Part shown: positions 37,982 through 50,669 of the stretch, one piece after another
Layout of the letters: each line of letters starts with the position of its first letter
Position numbering within the stretch: position 1 is the stretch's first letter
From: Thamnaconus septentrionalis
Lineage: Eukaryota; Chordata; Actinopteri; Tetraodontiformes; Monacanthidae
Assembly (NCBI GenBank): GCA_009823395.1
Contig: CM020510.1
Span: 10,722,773 to 10,786,772, forward strand
Direction of reading: 5' to 3'
Length of the DNA stretch: 64,000 bases
The notes under the pieces: model-generated
Told to the model about the DNA's origin: nothing
The model's database searches: none
What the model saw: only the letters and a program-made list of their open reading frames with translations
Made by a program: the position numbers and the translations under genes

Positions 37982-40900
37982 TGGGACCCGGCCCCAGATA
38001 TCATGTGGTGAAAGTCACCCATCCCTTCAAGTCTTATCCCGTGGCTAAAGCTATAGCTATAGCTTTCATTTTGCAGATTCTTTTGAGATACGATGTCAAA
38101 AGAACAATCCTTTTTTTTCTTCTCCTCCTCTCTCTCGTGAAGCTTTAAGTGGAAAACCGTCCCGGGGTGGGATGGAATTGGATGTGTGGTGTCCACGGTG
38201 GCAGGTGTCTTAATTCGCAATGATCCCAAACTCAGGCTGAAGTAAATTGAAATGTCCATTTCTGGATTACGGTGCCCAGAGAGCATGACCGGCTCGTGGA
38301 CTTTATGATACGCACTCCGCAATAGAGGATAAAGTGCTGCAGTTCGAGAGTCTGGGAGCAAAACATGTGGCCAAGACGGCAGAAAATCTGCGATTGTGTG
38401 CAAGTTGCTTGGAGAGGCTTCAAGCAAACTTCAAACATCTTTTTAATGATCTTTAATCCGCTGGCAGCTGATCAGTAGGCAGCTTTTCTAAGCTATTTAT
38501 ACCAGAAAATCCACAGTAAAAATAAGTCTGGAGTTTGAACTTTTTCTTTTCATTAAAAAAAAAAAAAAAGTGGAATTATTATTTTCATGGCATCCAGAAA
38601 CACTTCCCCATAATTATATGAATATAGAAGATGAACTTATTATCTCTGCTGAGAATTCCCCCCCTTTTTGCCAAGACTGCAAGAAATAAAGTTGGAAGCA
38701 GAAAGAGGAAAATAAAGAAAAAAAAGAAAAAGAAAAGGAAAAGATCTGTTTGCAAGCTAAAGTAGAAAAAAAAAAAGAGTCCATGTTGGGTCTTAATGGA
38801 GCCATTGATTGTGCGCCAGTGGAGAACGCACCCAGTGGGGGACGCGCTCACAGCAAGAGGACAGGTGTTCGCTCGATATCTGTCCCACTTCTCTGACCTT
38901 AAAGCTTTTAATCAGCTCTGCTAGGGAGCTTGTCAATCCTGTCAAACAATGAGCGGCCCGCTGTACAGACACAATGCGGGAGGGCAGCGGCGGGCCAAGA
39001 ACTCCAAATGATACTCCCACCGCCCCAAGGAAGGAGAGTGTGAGTGTGTGTGAGCGTGTGTGTGTGGGGTGGCTGGGGAGGAGAAAAAAAAAAATGAAAT
39101 AAATGTGTTCATGAGCTACTTTGTCCAGGTTCCCACTGGACCGGACCCCCGAGTCGAGCGGCGGTCAGCACATTTCGGAGAGCCATTACTGCCGGAGCGC
39201 CGGGCCGTCACACGAGCCATTTCGCTCGGGTTAAAGTTTGTTTGTGGCTCTCGGAGACCTCGGTCGCTTTCACCCTCAGTCACCTTGGAGAAGAGTGAGA
39301 GAAACCCCAGTGGCCGCGCTCAAAGCGCCACTGGGAGAGACTGAAGAGAGAAAAGTTCAATCCGTCAGTGAGAAATCTGTGTTTTCATAATTACGGCCGT
39401 CGGACTCTGGAATTCGCCGCTGCTGCGACGCTGGCGGTGATGGGAACGCGGCTCTCGCGTGGGACATTATCCGTTCTAAGTGGTGCTTAAACACGGAGGG
39501 ATGGGGATTGAGCAGCGTGTATCAGCGTGAGAGCGGCCAGCCGACACGTCCGCTTGCTCTGAAGACCTGTACGCAACGCTCGGCGCAATCCGGTGCATGT
39601 GTTTTCTCTGTGCGCACCGTGAAGAAGGGGATGAGACAGATGAGGTGCACATGAGAGAGGAATCCTGTTAACAAGATTTTGCTTTGTATTTCTAACATAT
39701 TTCAATTGGATTGGCAAGGTTAGTTTTTCGTTTTTTTTTAAACAACCAAAGCTCTGCGATTCGTAGCTGCTTCTGTCGAGTCCGAAAAAAAAGACGTGCC
39801 GGGAAGTTTAAATACTCAAATATCTTTCACGGAGCGGGTAATTACGCTGCTGGTTTGATTGCAGCTAATCGCGCGAGCTGACAGTGGAGCCATCACCCAG
39901 CAGTCACATAGTTACCATTTGGCCACAATGAAATTGCATTGAACCGCACAATTATCTCCAGTCACCAGCAGCTCTCTCTCTTTCTTTTTTTTTTTTAACC
40001 GTTTTTCTATTTGCCTGCCTTTTTTTCCCTTCATTTTTATTTTTTTTTAAAATCCGAGTGCCACTCGATGGCGACGTCGCCGTGGAGATTTGTAAAGGGC
40101 ATTGTTGACGGCGCAGCGTGAAATCGCGCTTCACTTTTTATTCAAGACCGAGCGTTGAATCTTCCATTTTTGATTTACGACGCTGGCGAATGAGCTCAGT
40201 GTTAATCTCCTGACTTTTTTCTTTTTTTTTTGCCCACAGCCCACCCACTGCAACGATTTGAAAAAAAAAAAAAAAAAAAATATTTTTGGTTTTCATCCCT
40301 GCCATTGATTACAGTCCTGCTCTCTTTCAATTTACAGTCACATTTTAAGGTGGGTGGGGGGTGGGGGGGGGCTCTCTGTTCAGTTGCACTGTGAAAGGTT
40401 CTGGTGTCCCGGCTCGCCATGTCAATGCACATTGTTTGCCATCTAACAAGCAGTGGAGTCGGGACTAACTCACACACCCCGGGCCCGGCTGGGCTCTCAG
40501 GCTCTTCCCTTCCCTTGCTGTGGCTTTGTGGTTCCGCTCCAATGTCTCCACGTCAGCTGTTTTCCCTTAAAAAAAAAAAAAAAAAAAGAGGTCTGATGCA
40601 AAACCGTGCAGACATTCAAGTGTTGTTATTATTATTTCATGTGTTCTTTGAAAGTGCTCCATCGAAAATAATGTCGTAACATTAAAAAACGAAAAAGATA
40701 CATCGTTAAAGAGTAACCATCTGGAAAATTGCATCCCATAATACAGTGAAAAGTCCTTCAAAGTGGCTCAGACTGCCGGCGACGAGAAAACAAAAGCACA
40801 AAATACGAGATGTTCCCATCCACTCTGCGCCGCGTCTTAACATGGAGATGTATATGGTAGTAATAGAGCGACACCGTCGCAGCTCGGCAGCTGATGGGAA

Positions 40901-43132
40901 AGACAATATGCTCCGCCACAGCTGGAAAGCACATGCAGCAGGAAAATGAGCGCGGTCCTGAGATGTGGTTGAGAATTCCGATGGTTATATGTATGTGGAG
41001 CCTCGCTCCCCTCGGAAAGACGGGGGCCTGTGGTCGTGGTCGAGGAAATGGCTCAGCCTGGGTTCTCGGAGTTCTGCCAGAAACCGCCGCGTTTCATAGA
41101 GGTTCCTGATCAAAACACACATGAAAAAGAAGCATTTGGCCGAGGGGACCCCGAAATCCAACATTTACGCCGAGGCTCTCACGTTGCGTGGAGCCACATG
41201 TTTTTGCGTCGCGCCCTCCCTTGACGTTCTCGTTCTCCTCACGGAGGAACAAACCAAGGAAAGAAGGAACGAGCTAAGGAGCGAACGAACGTGCCAGCGT
41301 ACGTGCAGCGAACAAAGGAACGAGCGAGCGAGCGAGCGACGGAAGAAAACGAACATCCACAATGCGAGGTCTCACCGTCAGAAAAGCTTTTAAACAACAA
41401 GATAAGATGGCGTGTTCAGCGGGGGAATTGAAATAAGTGCAGCGTGTTCGATTGTATCTGCTTAAACAACTTTGCCAGTCGTTGCTTCGGTTGCGAAGAC
41501 GGGATGCTAATCCACGCCCCAGTGATGTGACTGCAGGAAATATTTATCATCATGTTTATTCCTCGAACACATGTGCGGAGACGACTCGCTGGCAGGATTG
41601 GATTACGATGCTGGCTGGCAAAATTTATTGCTTCTTCTTCTCCTTGTTCCTCCTCTTCTTCTTTTTTTATTTTTTTACTTTTTTGCGGGACGCCGCCGAA
41701 GCCGAAGCAATACGAAGAGAGATCTTCCTCCTCGGTGACGACACTTGTTTTGAGGAGACGCTCGGGCATCCGTCGGGGTCTCATGGCGACCGTGACTCAG
41801 ACACATACTGAGTGTGCTTGTTAATTGATAGCAGACTCGGGGGGGAGGGGATGGCTGCAGCCCACTGCCCACTCCAGTGTGAATTCCCTCTCCTGTATGT
41901 TAATGGATCTGCAGTGTAAATGGCCCGCTGCTGGCGCGGCGTAGTGAAAAAAGCAGCTCGGCGTGCGAGCGTGTTGCAACCCTTGCTGTCCTGTTTATCC
42001 CCTCCAACATAATTAGTGATGCACTTTGATGACAGCCAGTTTCTTCTCGTTTTTTTTCTCTCTCTCTCTTCTTCCCTCTTCCCCTTCCAACGCATCTTTA
42101 AAAATGCATGATATCTCAAACAGTAGTCGCGGAAGTCTTGGGAGGCCGTTCCGACGTAACGCTGAGCAGAAACGTCGGAGAAAAAAGAAGAAAAAAAAAA
42201 GCAGCCAATTAAATATTGATTTGTGTGTCCTCTTTTCTTGGTGTAATAAGCCACCGGTCATGCTACAGCGCTTCCTGCTGATAAACCGTTTCACTTAAAA
42301 CCCACCCGAAAGTCTTTTATCCAGCGCCTGTAAGATATCAGTTGACCTATGTCAAAAATTACAGGGTTTGGGGCCCCGATCATGTGGACCGTGAGCATTT
42401 TGTAAGGTTCCAATGAAGGAGGTGTCTGGATTTCCACGTTGCTAAACCACACATCCAGATATCCATTTCCACATCCTCAGCTAAATGGTTGCTTGATTTT
42501 TCAGCATCTAAAGGTTTTTTAGAACGGACTGTATCCTCAGTAATTTACCCGGTACAAGTGTTTGGCATTATCACACGGGACTGTTCAATATTTGGGCTGT
42601 GTGCGAGACTTATCTTCGCTCGCGGACAATGAAGCAGATGGTGTGAGGGAAGGATTTGTCATGCGTGGCTGTCCAGCGCCAGACTCTCCTTCTCAGCACT
42701 TTCTGGCAGAACTTTGTATGCGCTTCATGCCACATTTGCTGAGTGCCTTCACAAAAAAAAAAAAAAAAAAAAAAAAAGCGTCGGGCACTGTTCTGGTTCC
42801 AGCTCAGACTCCAACCACCTTCTTCCCCTAAATCCCACTCCAAACCCGGTTTTAGAAATAATCCGGCAGGGCTCGGCAGGCCCAGTGCGCATTCGCCCTG
42901 GATAGTCTCACGCAGTTCTCAAAAGTAAACCGCTATTGACCACTTATGTGAACAAATGGAGCAACTATTACTTGTTCTGGTTGAAGTCTCAGCTTCATCA
43001 GGCCGAGTCTCCGCTGTCATCAGAATTATCTTTGAAATATATCTCATCCCTTTCCAGCCAGCGATCATAGCTTGATCTGGACGATTGTCCTGCAACAGCC
43101 ATTCATCATCAGTCATTCATCATCAGTCCACT

Positions 43133-43353
43133 ATCCATCCATCCATCCATCCATTTCCAATACCCGCTTCTTCCTGAGCTCAGGGTCACAGGGGTCTGCT
43201 GGAGCCTATCCCAGCTGTCATAGGGCAAAGGCAGGGTGACACTCTGGACAAGATGTCAGTTCATCGCAGGGCCACATAGAGACAAACAACCATTCGCACG
43301 GAATCAAACCCACAACCTTCTAGCTGTGAAGCGATAGCGCTAACCACTGCGGC
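43133..43353 (-). mobile_element. tRNA-derived SINE with L2-like tail
   Basis: Read on the minus strand, this 221-bp element begins with a tRNA-like head containing A-box-like TGGTTAGCGCT (complement of 43336-43346) and B-box-like GGGTTTGATTCC (complement of 43300-43311), the internal RNA polymerase III promoter. It continues through GTGGCCCTGCGATGAACTG and GCTGGGATAGGCTCCAGC and ends in (TGGA)n. This body and tail are typical of teleost SINEs whose 3' part resembles LINE-2 elements. Imperfect 12-bp direct repeats flank it (43121-43132 and 43354-43365, two mismatches), consistent with retroposition. It shares the body with the split SINE at 49901-50746. Confidence 0.85.
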
Positions 43354-44772
43354 CATCAGTTTACTAGATACCTTTTATTATATGTTATTATATATGACTA
43401 TATGTTATTTATTTGATTGTATTTACATAATTCATTAATGGCAACACACTACCAAAGCACTGCAATAAGTATCAGTAGATGTCTGAGATGACTGCCTTGC
43501 TGCCACAAAGATTTGTGAAAAGCACACCAACCTGACAGAGACTCTGTTTGTAGATCATTAGCCGAGCTTAAGGGGCAACACTTCCCCATTAATGTGTCCC
43601 CTTTTCAGATTTCATTGGACACAGTTGCACAAGCATCAATGTTTACACATCGGAGGTTGTGTTCCAAGTAAGACGCGGAGCAAGAGGCTGACGTGAAAGT
43701 CCAGTTTAATGTCCCTTTAAATGGAAGGAGGTGGTGCAGGGACATATGTAGCGTGTCGGTCTTGTTCAGGTAAGACACGCGTAAACACTTCAGTCACAAT
43801 AAATAAGTTTCCAGGGTCTTTCTGTACAGAATTGTGGCTGTTTGCAACCCTTGAGAGCGTCGGACCTCGTTCCGAGAACATTTCCGTGTTGGGAAAGAAG
43901 TAAAAGAACTGCAAATCTGCTACTAGCACTGAGTCGGTCCATTCATATACGTCCATAATAATACTCCCATAGCTGCTGTGCATGTATTTTTGAACCTGTA
44001 TATGGGCCTTAATTTGTTGTCCACACAGACATGCTGGTTGAAACAAGTCTCTGCTTGAGCGTCTCTGACCTTGAGCACCGGGTTTCCGTGCAGAGCTTTG
44101 TACCGTGCGGTCAGAAAAAAAAAAAAAAAAAAAGTGAACATAGCATTTGTGTCACTCCGCGTGCTAATACCGAGATTTCCACGGGAGGTATTGATGCCCG
44201 AAGCGTCGCCTCTCCACTTTAATATCCTGAGTGCAGTAATCTGCTCACTGCGTCTGACCCGCCGCACGTCGCCCCCGCCGCTCGCCCCCGCCCCCGCCCC
44301 CGCCGCGCTTGTAACTCTCCCAAATCCTCTGCATCAAATTTTACTGCTCGTCGCCCCGACACCCCTCAGCCCCGGGGCTCCTCTCCGAGCTCCAAACCTG
44401 CGACAGCCGCTGACGCATCGCCTCGAAACCCGCGGCCGACCCCGCCTCTTTTATTTATTAATCGGCCTCTTTCCAATCGCAAGTCGAACCGCAGCACCTC
44501 CTCTGAAAGCAAGGAGCAAACACACAAATCACAGAATGCAAATCAAACACCAGAAATAACCGGTGCGTTGGTGGCTTGGATTCTAAACTAAGTATAATAT
44601 TATATCACAGTTTTTATGTATATTTTTTTCCCCTCCAGTTCTATTGCACAACTAAATCCTTACAGTTACAGTCACACTCTGCGTTTTTCTCCCCCAGTCC
44701 CCTAAGTTTCAGTCAAACAAACCCAACTGTAATGCCTTTACAGTTGTCATTCATTTACCAGGTGAGACAACT

Positions 44773-44776
<4 letters not shown>

Positions 44777-44824
<48 letters not shown>
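44777..44824 (+). repeat. (TC)n microsatellite
   Basis: About 48 bp of pure TC, pyrimidine on the + strand. Confidence 0.97.
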
Positions 44825-45688
44825 CTTCCCCCCTCCTCCCCAGTGTAACCGACCCTTTTGTTTATTGACAGTCGCTCGATATCGGGTATCAGCCGGGCGA
44901 CGTCACCCCGCCGTGTGGTCGACTCACGTCAGCGCTGTTTATTTTGCGTCGCAGAACCGAAACCGACGGCCTTGTTTAGTTAAGCTGCGGGGGGGAAGAG
45001 AGGAGAGTGAGAGAGGGAGTGAGAGAGAGTGAGAGAGGTGGGTCAGAGCTCTCTGCTGCTGTGTTTACTCTCCATATTTGTGATACTCTCTGTCTCTCGC
45101 TCTCGCTCTCTTTCTCTCCGGGGCCAAAGCCTATTTCTGTTTGTGTTTTTTGGCCGGGCTTCACTTTGCCTTTGCCGCGCTCAAAGACGACCGGAATACC
45201 AGGTGACCTCTGGCGCATTTCATACACAACCAAGACCAGCAAATAATAATTACACTTTGTCCCCGGGCACCGTCAGCCACTGCGTATTTAAAATCCTGAA
45301 AAGATAGTATGACCCCCGCCACCCTCCCATCAGTACCACCGGTGGGCCATCCGTGTTTTGGTTCCTTTGAAACAGGTTTTGTTTTCTCTCCCAGAGCCTC
45401 ATTCAAGCACGGATCCTTATCACGGCAGAATTAAGATGAGGAACCTGTTTCCAGGCAAACTGATGTATCCTCTTGACATTTGAAATGGCTTAAAACCTCT
45501 CGGGGGGAGTTAAGGGAGTGGAGGGTGGGGGGGTAGGGGTGTGCGTGCGTGCGCGCGTGCATGTGCTCTGAACCTTCGCGTTGCCTCAGAGACGGCGTGC
45601 AGCGCCGCATTAGGCGAGGATCAGCGCGTACGGTTGCCGCGCGCCGCCGGGCTGAAAGTCGTGTTCAACAACCACTCCCAGAACCCCC

Positions 45689-45690
<2 letters not shown>

Positions 45691-45723
<33 letters not shown>
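45691..45723 (+). repeat. (CA)n microsatellite
   Basis: Pure CA run of about 33 bp after a short C run. Confidence 0.96.
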
Positions 45724-45727
<4 letters not shown>

Positions 45728-46391
45728 CATTCCCCCTTTCCCCGCGACAAACGACCGCTGGGAGAATCGTCGGAATTAAAGGCGCAGGTCGGAGACGTTG
45801 ATGAATGTATTTCCGACGATCGTTAGCAAGGATGTGGCGTCGTCCTCATCGAACAGGCGCCGGAGAAAAAGACAGTTTCAGATATGAACCAGTAGGGGGG
45901 AGGGAGGGAGGTTGATCTCCCGACCAGCGGCTTAGGTGAGGTTTCCCGCCGGCCCCGGCGGTGCAGTGTTTGCTCGGGGAGACGCAGGGTAAAGAGAGCC
46001 ACTCCGCCAGATACGCTACTGTTTACCTAAGAGACCCGGCTGGAAATCAAATAGTGGTCGAGTGCGAAAAAATAAAACAAACTCGCTGACACATTTTGAT
46101 GAATCTCCCAAAAAAAAATCAAAATCAAAAATGCATCAAACACCAGGCGGAGGCCGCTTCCGCTAAATGGATTGTCCTGCCAGGACGCATTAAAACCCTC
46201 CAGCGCGGCGAGACAAGCTTCTAACCTTTTCCACTCAACGAAAACCATCATTTATTTTACAAAGCATTTTGAAAGGCACTTGTATCTGTTGATAGCACAG
46301 AGCAAAATGCCACCGGTTCAAAACTCCGAAGCACTGACTGAAAAAGAATTACGGTGTTCCGCTCATGCGAGTAAACAAGCAACTAATGGGT

Positions 46392-46395
<4 letters not shown>

Positions 46396-46446
<51 letters not shown>
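46396..46446 (+). repeat. (TG)n microsatellite
   Basis: Pure TG run of about 51 bp, one of the longest in the window. Confidence 0.97.
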
Positions 46447-46450
<4 letters not shown>

Positions 46451-49010
46451 AACAGAAGATTTGGACTCCCCCTAAAACACCCAATGTGTGGTCCTGAATG
46501 GCGGAGCGGAGGGGCCCTGTGCCATCGCTGTGGGAACTAGGACAACATTAAACAGTCATTATCTCGAGTGGCTCAAGCCGTGTTTTATCTATCAGCATCC
46601 CGCTTGAGTAACGACGCAGCGGCCGGCCCGTCGGAAGCGCGACGAGATGATTTGTCTTCATTGCGGGGAACTTTAATGCGGCGCTTGGCAGCGTTTTTAG
46701 GTGCGAGACGAGAGCGAAGAGACGGAGAGAGAGAGAGAGAGAAAAATGAAATGGCATGACATTATTTTCTGTTTTTTTTTTTTTTTTCGGGGTTTAGACT
46801 TCAAACAGCGACTTCTCTGCGCCGTTTGGGAGCCACAGTTTGCCAAGTCGCCTGGCGCAGCTTTAAATAGAAGACATAATTCAGGCCCCTCATCTCAAAT
46901 ATGCATCGAGCCTCATTTCATCTTTGTCTTTCTCTCTGTCGCAGCGGCAGCAGCGGCGGCAGCAGCCGCAGCTCGAGGTGAATAATTCTGAACTCGCTCT
47001 GACTCCGGCATAAACGCGTTTCTCTTGGCCCAGCGAGTCGCTGTCACTGAGCCAGTATTGTCTTGTGGAAGACTTTTTGGTTGTCGGCCAGTTCAGCAAA
47101 AAGGAGGAGAGGTGGGTGTGGGGGGGGAGAAGAAATAATGATAATGTTACTTATCCATCTGAGATTAGCTGCCAAATTGCACTTGTTACGCGGAAAAGAA
47201 ACATCCAAGTGTCCCGGGGACGCCGTTCTGGTTTTCATTTACAGACTCAGAATTTTTTTTTTTACAACGCTGTTATCTTTTCACGGAGCCGGTCACGCTT
47301 CAACGCCGTGCCGAGGGGGGGAGGGGAGGGGATCTGGAAACTTAACAGTGGGAACTCAGGAGGCTCTGCGTGTTGTTCTTTGCAGCAGACCTAAAGAATA
47401 AATGTGAAACGTCGGCGTAACTCATTCGCCGCTGATTCGTTTCCCCACATGGCCAATAAAAGTTCCTCCTTCTGAAACATTTTCCGTGCGTCGCCTGTGA
47501 TCTTGACTTTTGTTTTTTGCGCCGCCCGTCTGTCTTTCTGCGGACGGCGGCGAGCCTTTTCAATAAAGACCGTGCAGCCTCCCGTGATTTTTTTTATTCT
47601 TTTGCCTACCACAACACGCCACACGCAAAGCAACAGAAAGCTGATGCTTTTCCAACTTCCCTATTTTGGTATTTTGTCTTCATCTCGTTTCCCCTTTGCT
47701 CCGAGTTTGCCTCACCTGCTGAGAATTGTAACCCCTTTTTCTTTTCTTTTTTAACTTCCCTACATTTTTGCTGGTGCGCTTCATTTTTCGGCCCCTTGCT
47801 TTCGAAACAGAGACTCTGTTCTGTCTTCACTGGCAACCCTGGAGGCGGCGTGGAGCCCCGGGTGTATCTGTCCTCCCCTGTCTCGTCTTGTCGGCGTGCG
47901 AACAAAGCAGTGGCGGAGGCGGCGGCCAGCCCCGAACCTACAGCACAGCGATAAATCTTCCCGTTCGCTCCTCCGTTCTTTTAGTCAGACTCTCTTCGGC
48001 AATTTGCCTCTTTTTCCCTTTTTCTTTCCCTCCCTCCTCCTCCAGTTTTGCACCATTAAGCTTCCAGAAAGCAGACTCTACCTTCTCGGTGCCTCTCGCC
48101 TATATGTGGTTGAGCTGGGCTATGCATCGCCCGCTCTGCGGTGCGGTGTGTAATTAAAGCTCCACGGTGTGCGCGGCCAAGGACTCCAGGCCTTGAGTGT
48201 AACAGGGGTCCCGACGGGCGCCCCTGGTCCGCCGTGGTGGGGGTTTTTGGGCTCTGTGGCCATGTAATTATGCCCATTCCTCTGGTTTCCATTTGCACAA
48301 ACTGCTGTTTGTTGGGAGTAGAGGGGGGTGGGCTCTCCAGCCTCTCGCGCAGCCGATCCCTGCCACTATTGTTTAGGCTTCCAAGTGGGTGACGTCCGGC
48401 CAGGGTCCATATTTATGAGTCTCTTTGCTCCCGCGCACGTGCCGTTAAGATTGAATCTTAAGCAGCTCTGTCACAGGGCAAATTGCGTTTGGCTACTTCG
48501 GAACGCATCATCCTTTAGCTGCCAATCTCGCCGGTAATCTGAGCTGTGATGGGAAGAGTAACAAAAAAAAAAAATGAAGTTAAGCATTGCCCCCGAGGTT
48601 CACAAGGACACAGGTGTTCCACGAGGTACATATGACAAGGTTGCCGGTCCTCCCTGTCAAATTGTATTAGAAAATCAATCTGTCATTGTCAAAGCCCCCC
48701 CCCCCACCAAGTTTGAATGGAGACAGTCTGGCTGATGTGGCCTGGAGGAAATGAAAAATGATGTGCACTCAGTAACTTGAAAAGGTTTTCACATGGCTTT
48801 CTTTGTTTTTTTTTTTTTTTACGGGGGTCATTTTATGATTTGAAGTTGTTTTTGAGTGAAACAGCACAACTATTGGTGGAAATTGCTTCTCTCCCATAAT
48901 GCACTGCTTTGGCAGGACAAGTCGCAGGAGTCAGCCTGTCAGGGAAGAAGCACGGCGGATTGCTTGCTGCAATTTTTCATCCAGCAAAAGCCTGGGTCAA
49001 CTTTTTTCTT

Positions 49011-49034
49011 TTCTCTCTCTCTCTCTCTCTCTCC
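49011..49034 (+). repeat. (TC)n microsatellite
   Basis: About 24 bp of TC, pyrimidine on the + strand, next to a T-rich run. Confidence 0.93.
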
Positions 49035-50031
49035 CGCTTTCTCCGACGCTCTGTTCGTGCCCTGGTGTCCTTCAGCCGACTACCTACAGCTTTTAAAAAA
49101 GAAAACGGCGTCGTGCCACAGCTTAGACAGATTGACAACCCGCACATACGCAGAACTCCCCCGCCTCTCCGCTGTAGAATCCTGTGGGGCTGAAGACAGA
49201 CCACATCAGATGTTATTGTTGTGGGTGTGAACATAAATTGATCTTTCTCGTGCATCCACACACATTTTAAAGCTCCTTGTGGAACCCCCCCCCCTTAAAA
49301 AATATGGCAACAACCCATTGCTGTGATGCCACTGCAGAGCGCTAAATAGCCGCCCTGTTTGCCGTGCACGTCTCTCTGCCGGATGCCCCGCCACTAGAAG
49401 CCGCAGCATATTTCCTCTCCGTTTATGACTTGATTCACTCGCGACTTTATGAGTCTGGCGTTGATGAGCAGAGGAATCCATAGGAGATCATTATAGCTCC
49501 GGCTGGTTGTAAATAGGAGCCCCGCCGGGGGTTGACAGACGGGGGAATGGGACGGCGTCCGACGTCACCTGGAGAGGAATATAAATCAGCCTCAGATAAC
49601 AAAGATGCGCGGTAGACAACAGGTTGCAGAGGGCCCGCGGCACTTCAGGCGGCACGTCTCCTCAGACAGCTGTCATTTTAGATCCCAGATCGGGTGTTAA
49701 AAAAAAATAAAAGATAGTTGTTGTGTTCTTCTTCGCCTGAGACTCATTTTAACGGTGCAGTGGGGCCATTCTGGATGATATATGAGCTTCTTCTTAATTC
49801 CCTGCTGCATTAGCAGGTGGCAACAGATCGCACTAAAGGGTGAAGGTGTCACTTGACAGCAAAAGCCATGTTTTCCTGTGTTAACCTCGACCCTTCATTG
49901 GCCACGGTTAGTCAAATGCAGCACGGGGGGGTTGTGAGTTCGATCCCCAAGCGCTGAGGTTAACTGAGAACTCTTACGTGTGGGTGTAGGTGTTTCTTCG
50001 TCACTGTGTGGCCCTGCGACGAACTGGAGAC

Positions 50032-50669
50032 TAGAGGTGCAGCGGTTAACCGGTTATACTCTTAACCGTGGTTTTAAACGTTGTGGTTAATTTAACCGCA
50101 GACGTTCAGCAAAACATCAGTTTAAACTCCCGTGCGGCGCAAAATGAAGCCAGGACGTTCACTTTGTCTCTCGCTCGCTTTGTTTCCGCACGGCCCATTT
50201 AGCGGGCGTACCACAACACACACACGTTTCTTGTAGTGGTGGGAGCTCAGCTAACTGAACATGGTGGCTACGTTAGAGTAGAGCTAATGGCAGACGTTGC
50301 AGAGCAGGCAGATAGACCGAACGAAAACGACCTCTTTCCACCAAAAAAACGTCTGAGGTCGGCAGTGTGGGAGCATTTTGGCTTCAAGAAGGACGTCAAT
50401 GTTTTGCTGTTCTAAAGGGAAATCCCACCATACAGTCAGACTTTGTTTATTCTTAGTCATTATTTTAGACTGTTTTGGGTACTGCACTATTTGCCTTTGA
50501 AAATGCAGCAACTGTTAGACAATGTGGGGAAAAAGCAATAAAATATTTTTTCAAGGAATGCTGATGTGATTTTTTTTATGTCTTTAATAATAATTGTAAA
50601 ACCGTAAAATCGCGTTTTTTTTTCTCAGACTATAATCGTGCACCAAAATAAGAAACCGTTGCACCCCAA
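50032..50669 (+). mobile_element. non-autonomous hAT transposon (deletion derivative)
   Basis: This 638-bp element has 16-bp imperfect terminal inverted repeats: TAGAGGTGCAGCGGTT at the left, and TTGGGGTGCAACGGTT when the right end is read on the minus strand (three mismatches). An exact 8-bp target duplication, CTGGAGAC, flanks it at 50024-50031 and 50670-50677. Eight-base duplications and TAG(A/G)GGTGCAACGGTT-like ends are hallmarks of the hAT superfamily. The interior keeps a short frame resembling the N-terminus of a hAT transposase but lacks the catalytic domain, so mobility would have depended on an enzyme supplied elsewhere. It sits inside an older SINE. Confidence 0.9.
50287..50415 (+). 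pseudogene. remnant of hAT transposase N-terminus
   Basis: A 42-codon frame from ATG to TAA lies inside the hAT element. The product begins MADVAEQ and contains a basic KKRLRS stretch followed by VWEHFGFKK near its end. A Val-Trp-x-x-Phe-x-x pattern is how BED-type zinc fingers of hAT transposases begin. The zinc-binding cysteines and histidines and the whole catalytic region are missing, so it is read as the stub left by an internal deletion. It fits the element's orientation. Whether the stub is translated is unknown. Confidence 0.6.

Larger units (their letters stand above)
30170..43120. other. non-coding stretch with microsatellites
   Basis: No gene was recognised on either strand. It contains an AT repeat (31990-32015), poly-T/A runs (about 35211-35230, 36051-36069, 37801-37821, 40259-40280, 42751-42777), a TG repeat (37953-37981), a G-rich block (37257-37285), a 20-bp palindrome (38047-38066) and GAAC/GAGC-rich sequence (41240-41345). 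A GC-rich patch spans about 34480-35060. Confidence 0.5.
43366..49900. other. non-coding stretch with microsatellites
   Basis: No gene was recognised. It contains poly-A (about 44116-44133), a CCCCCG-type tandem (about 44283-44303), TC repeats (44777-44824, 49011-49034), a CA repeat (45691-45723), a TG repeat (46396-46446), short GA runs (45001-45040, 46724-46741) and poly-T (46771-46787). Bases 49380-49710 are balanced in composition, repeat-free and could be a conserved non-coding element, which needs alignment to judge. Confidence 0.5.

Noticed and set aside
43133..43160. Short tandem ATCC array considered as a CRISPR-like or independent satellite
   Set aside because: It is the (TGGA)n tail of the minus-strand SINE.
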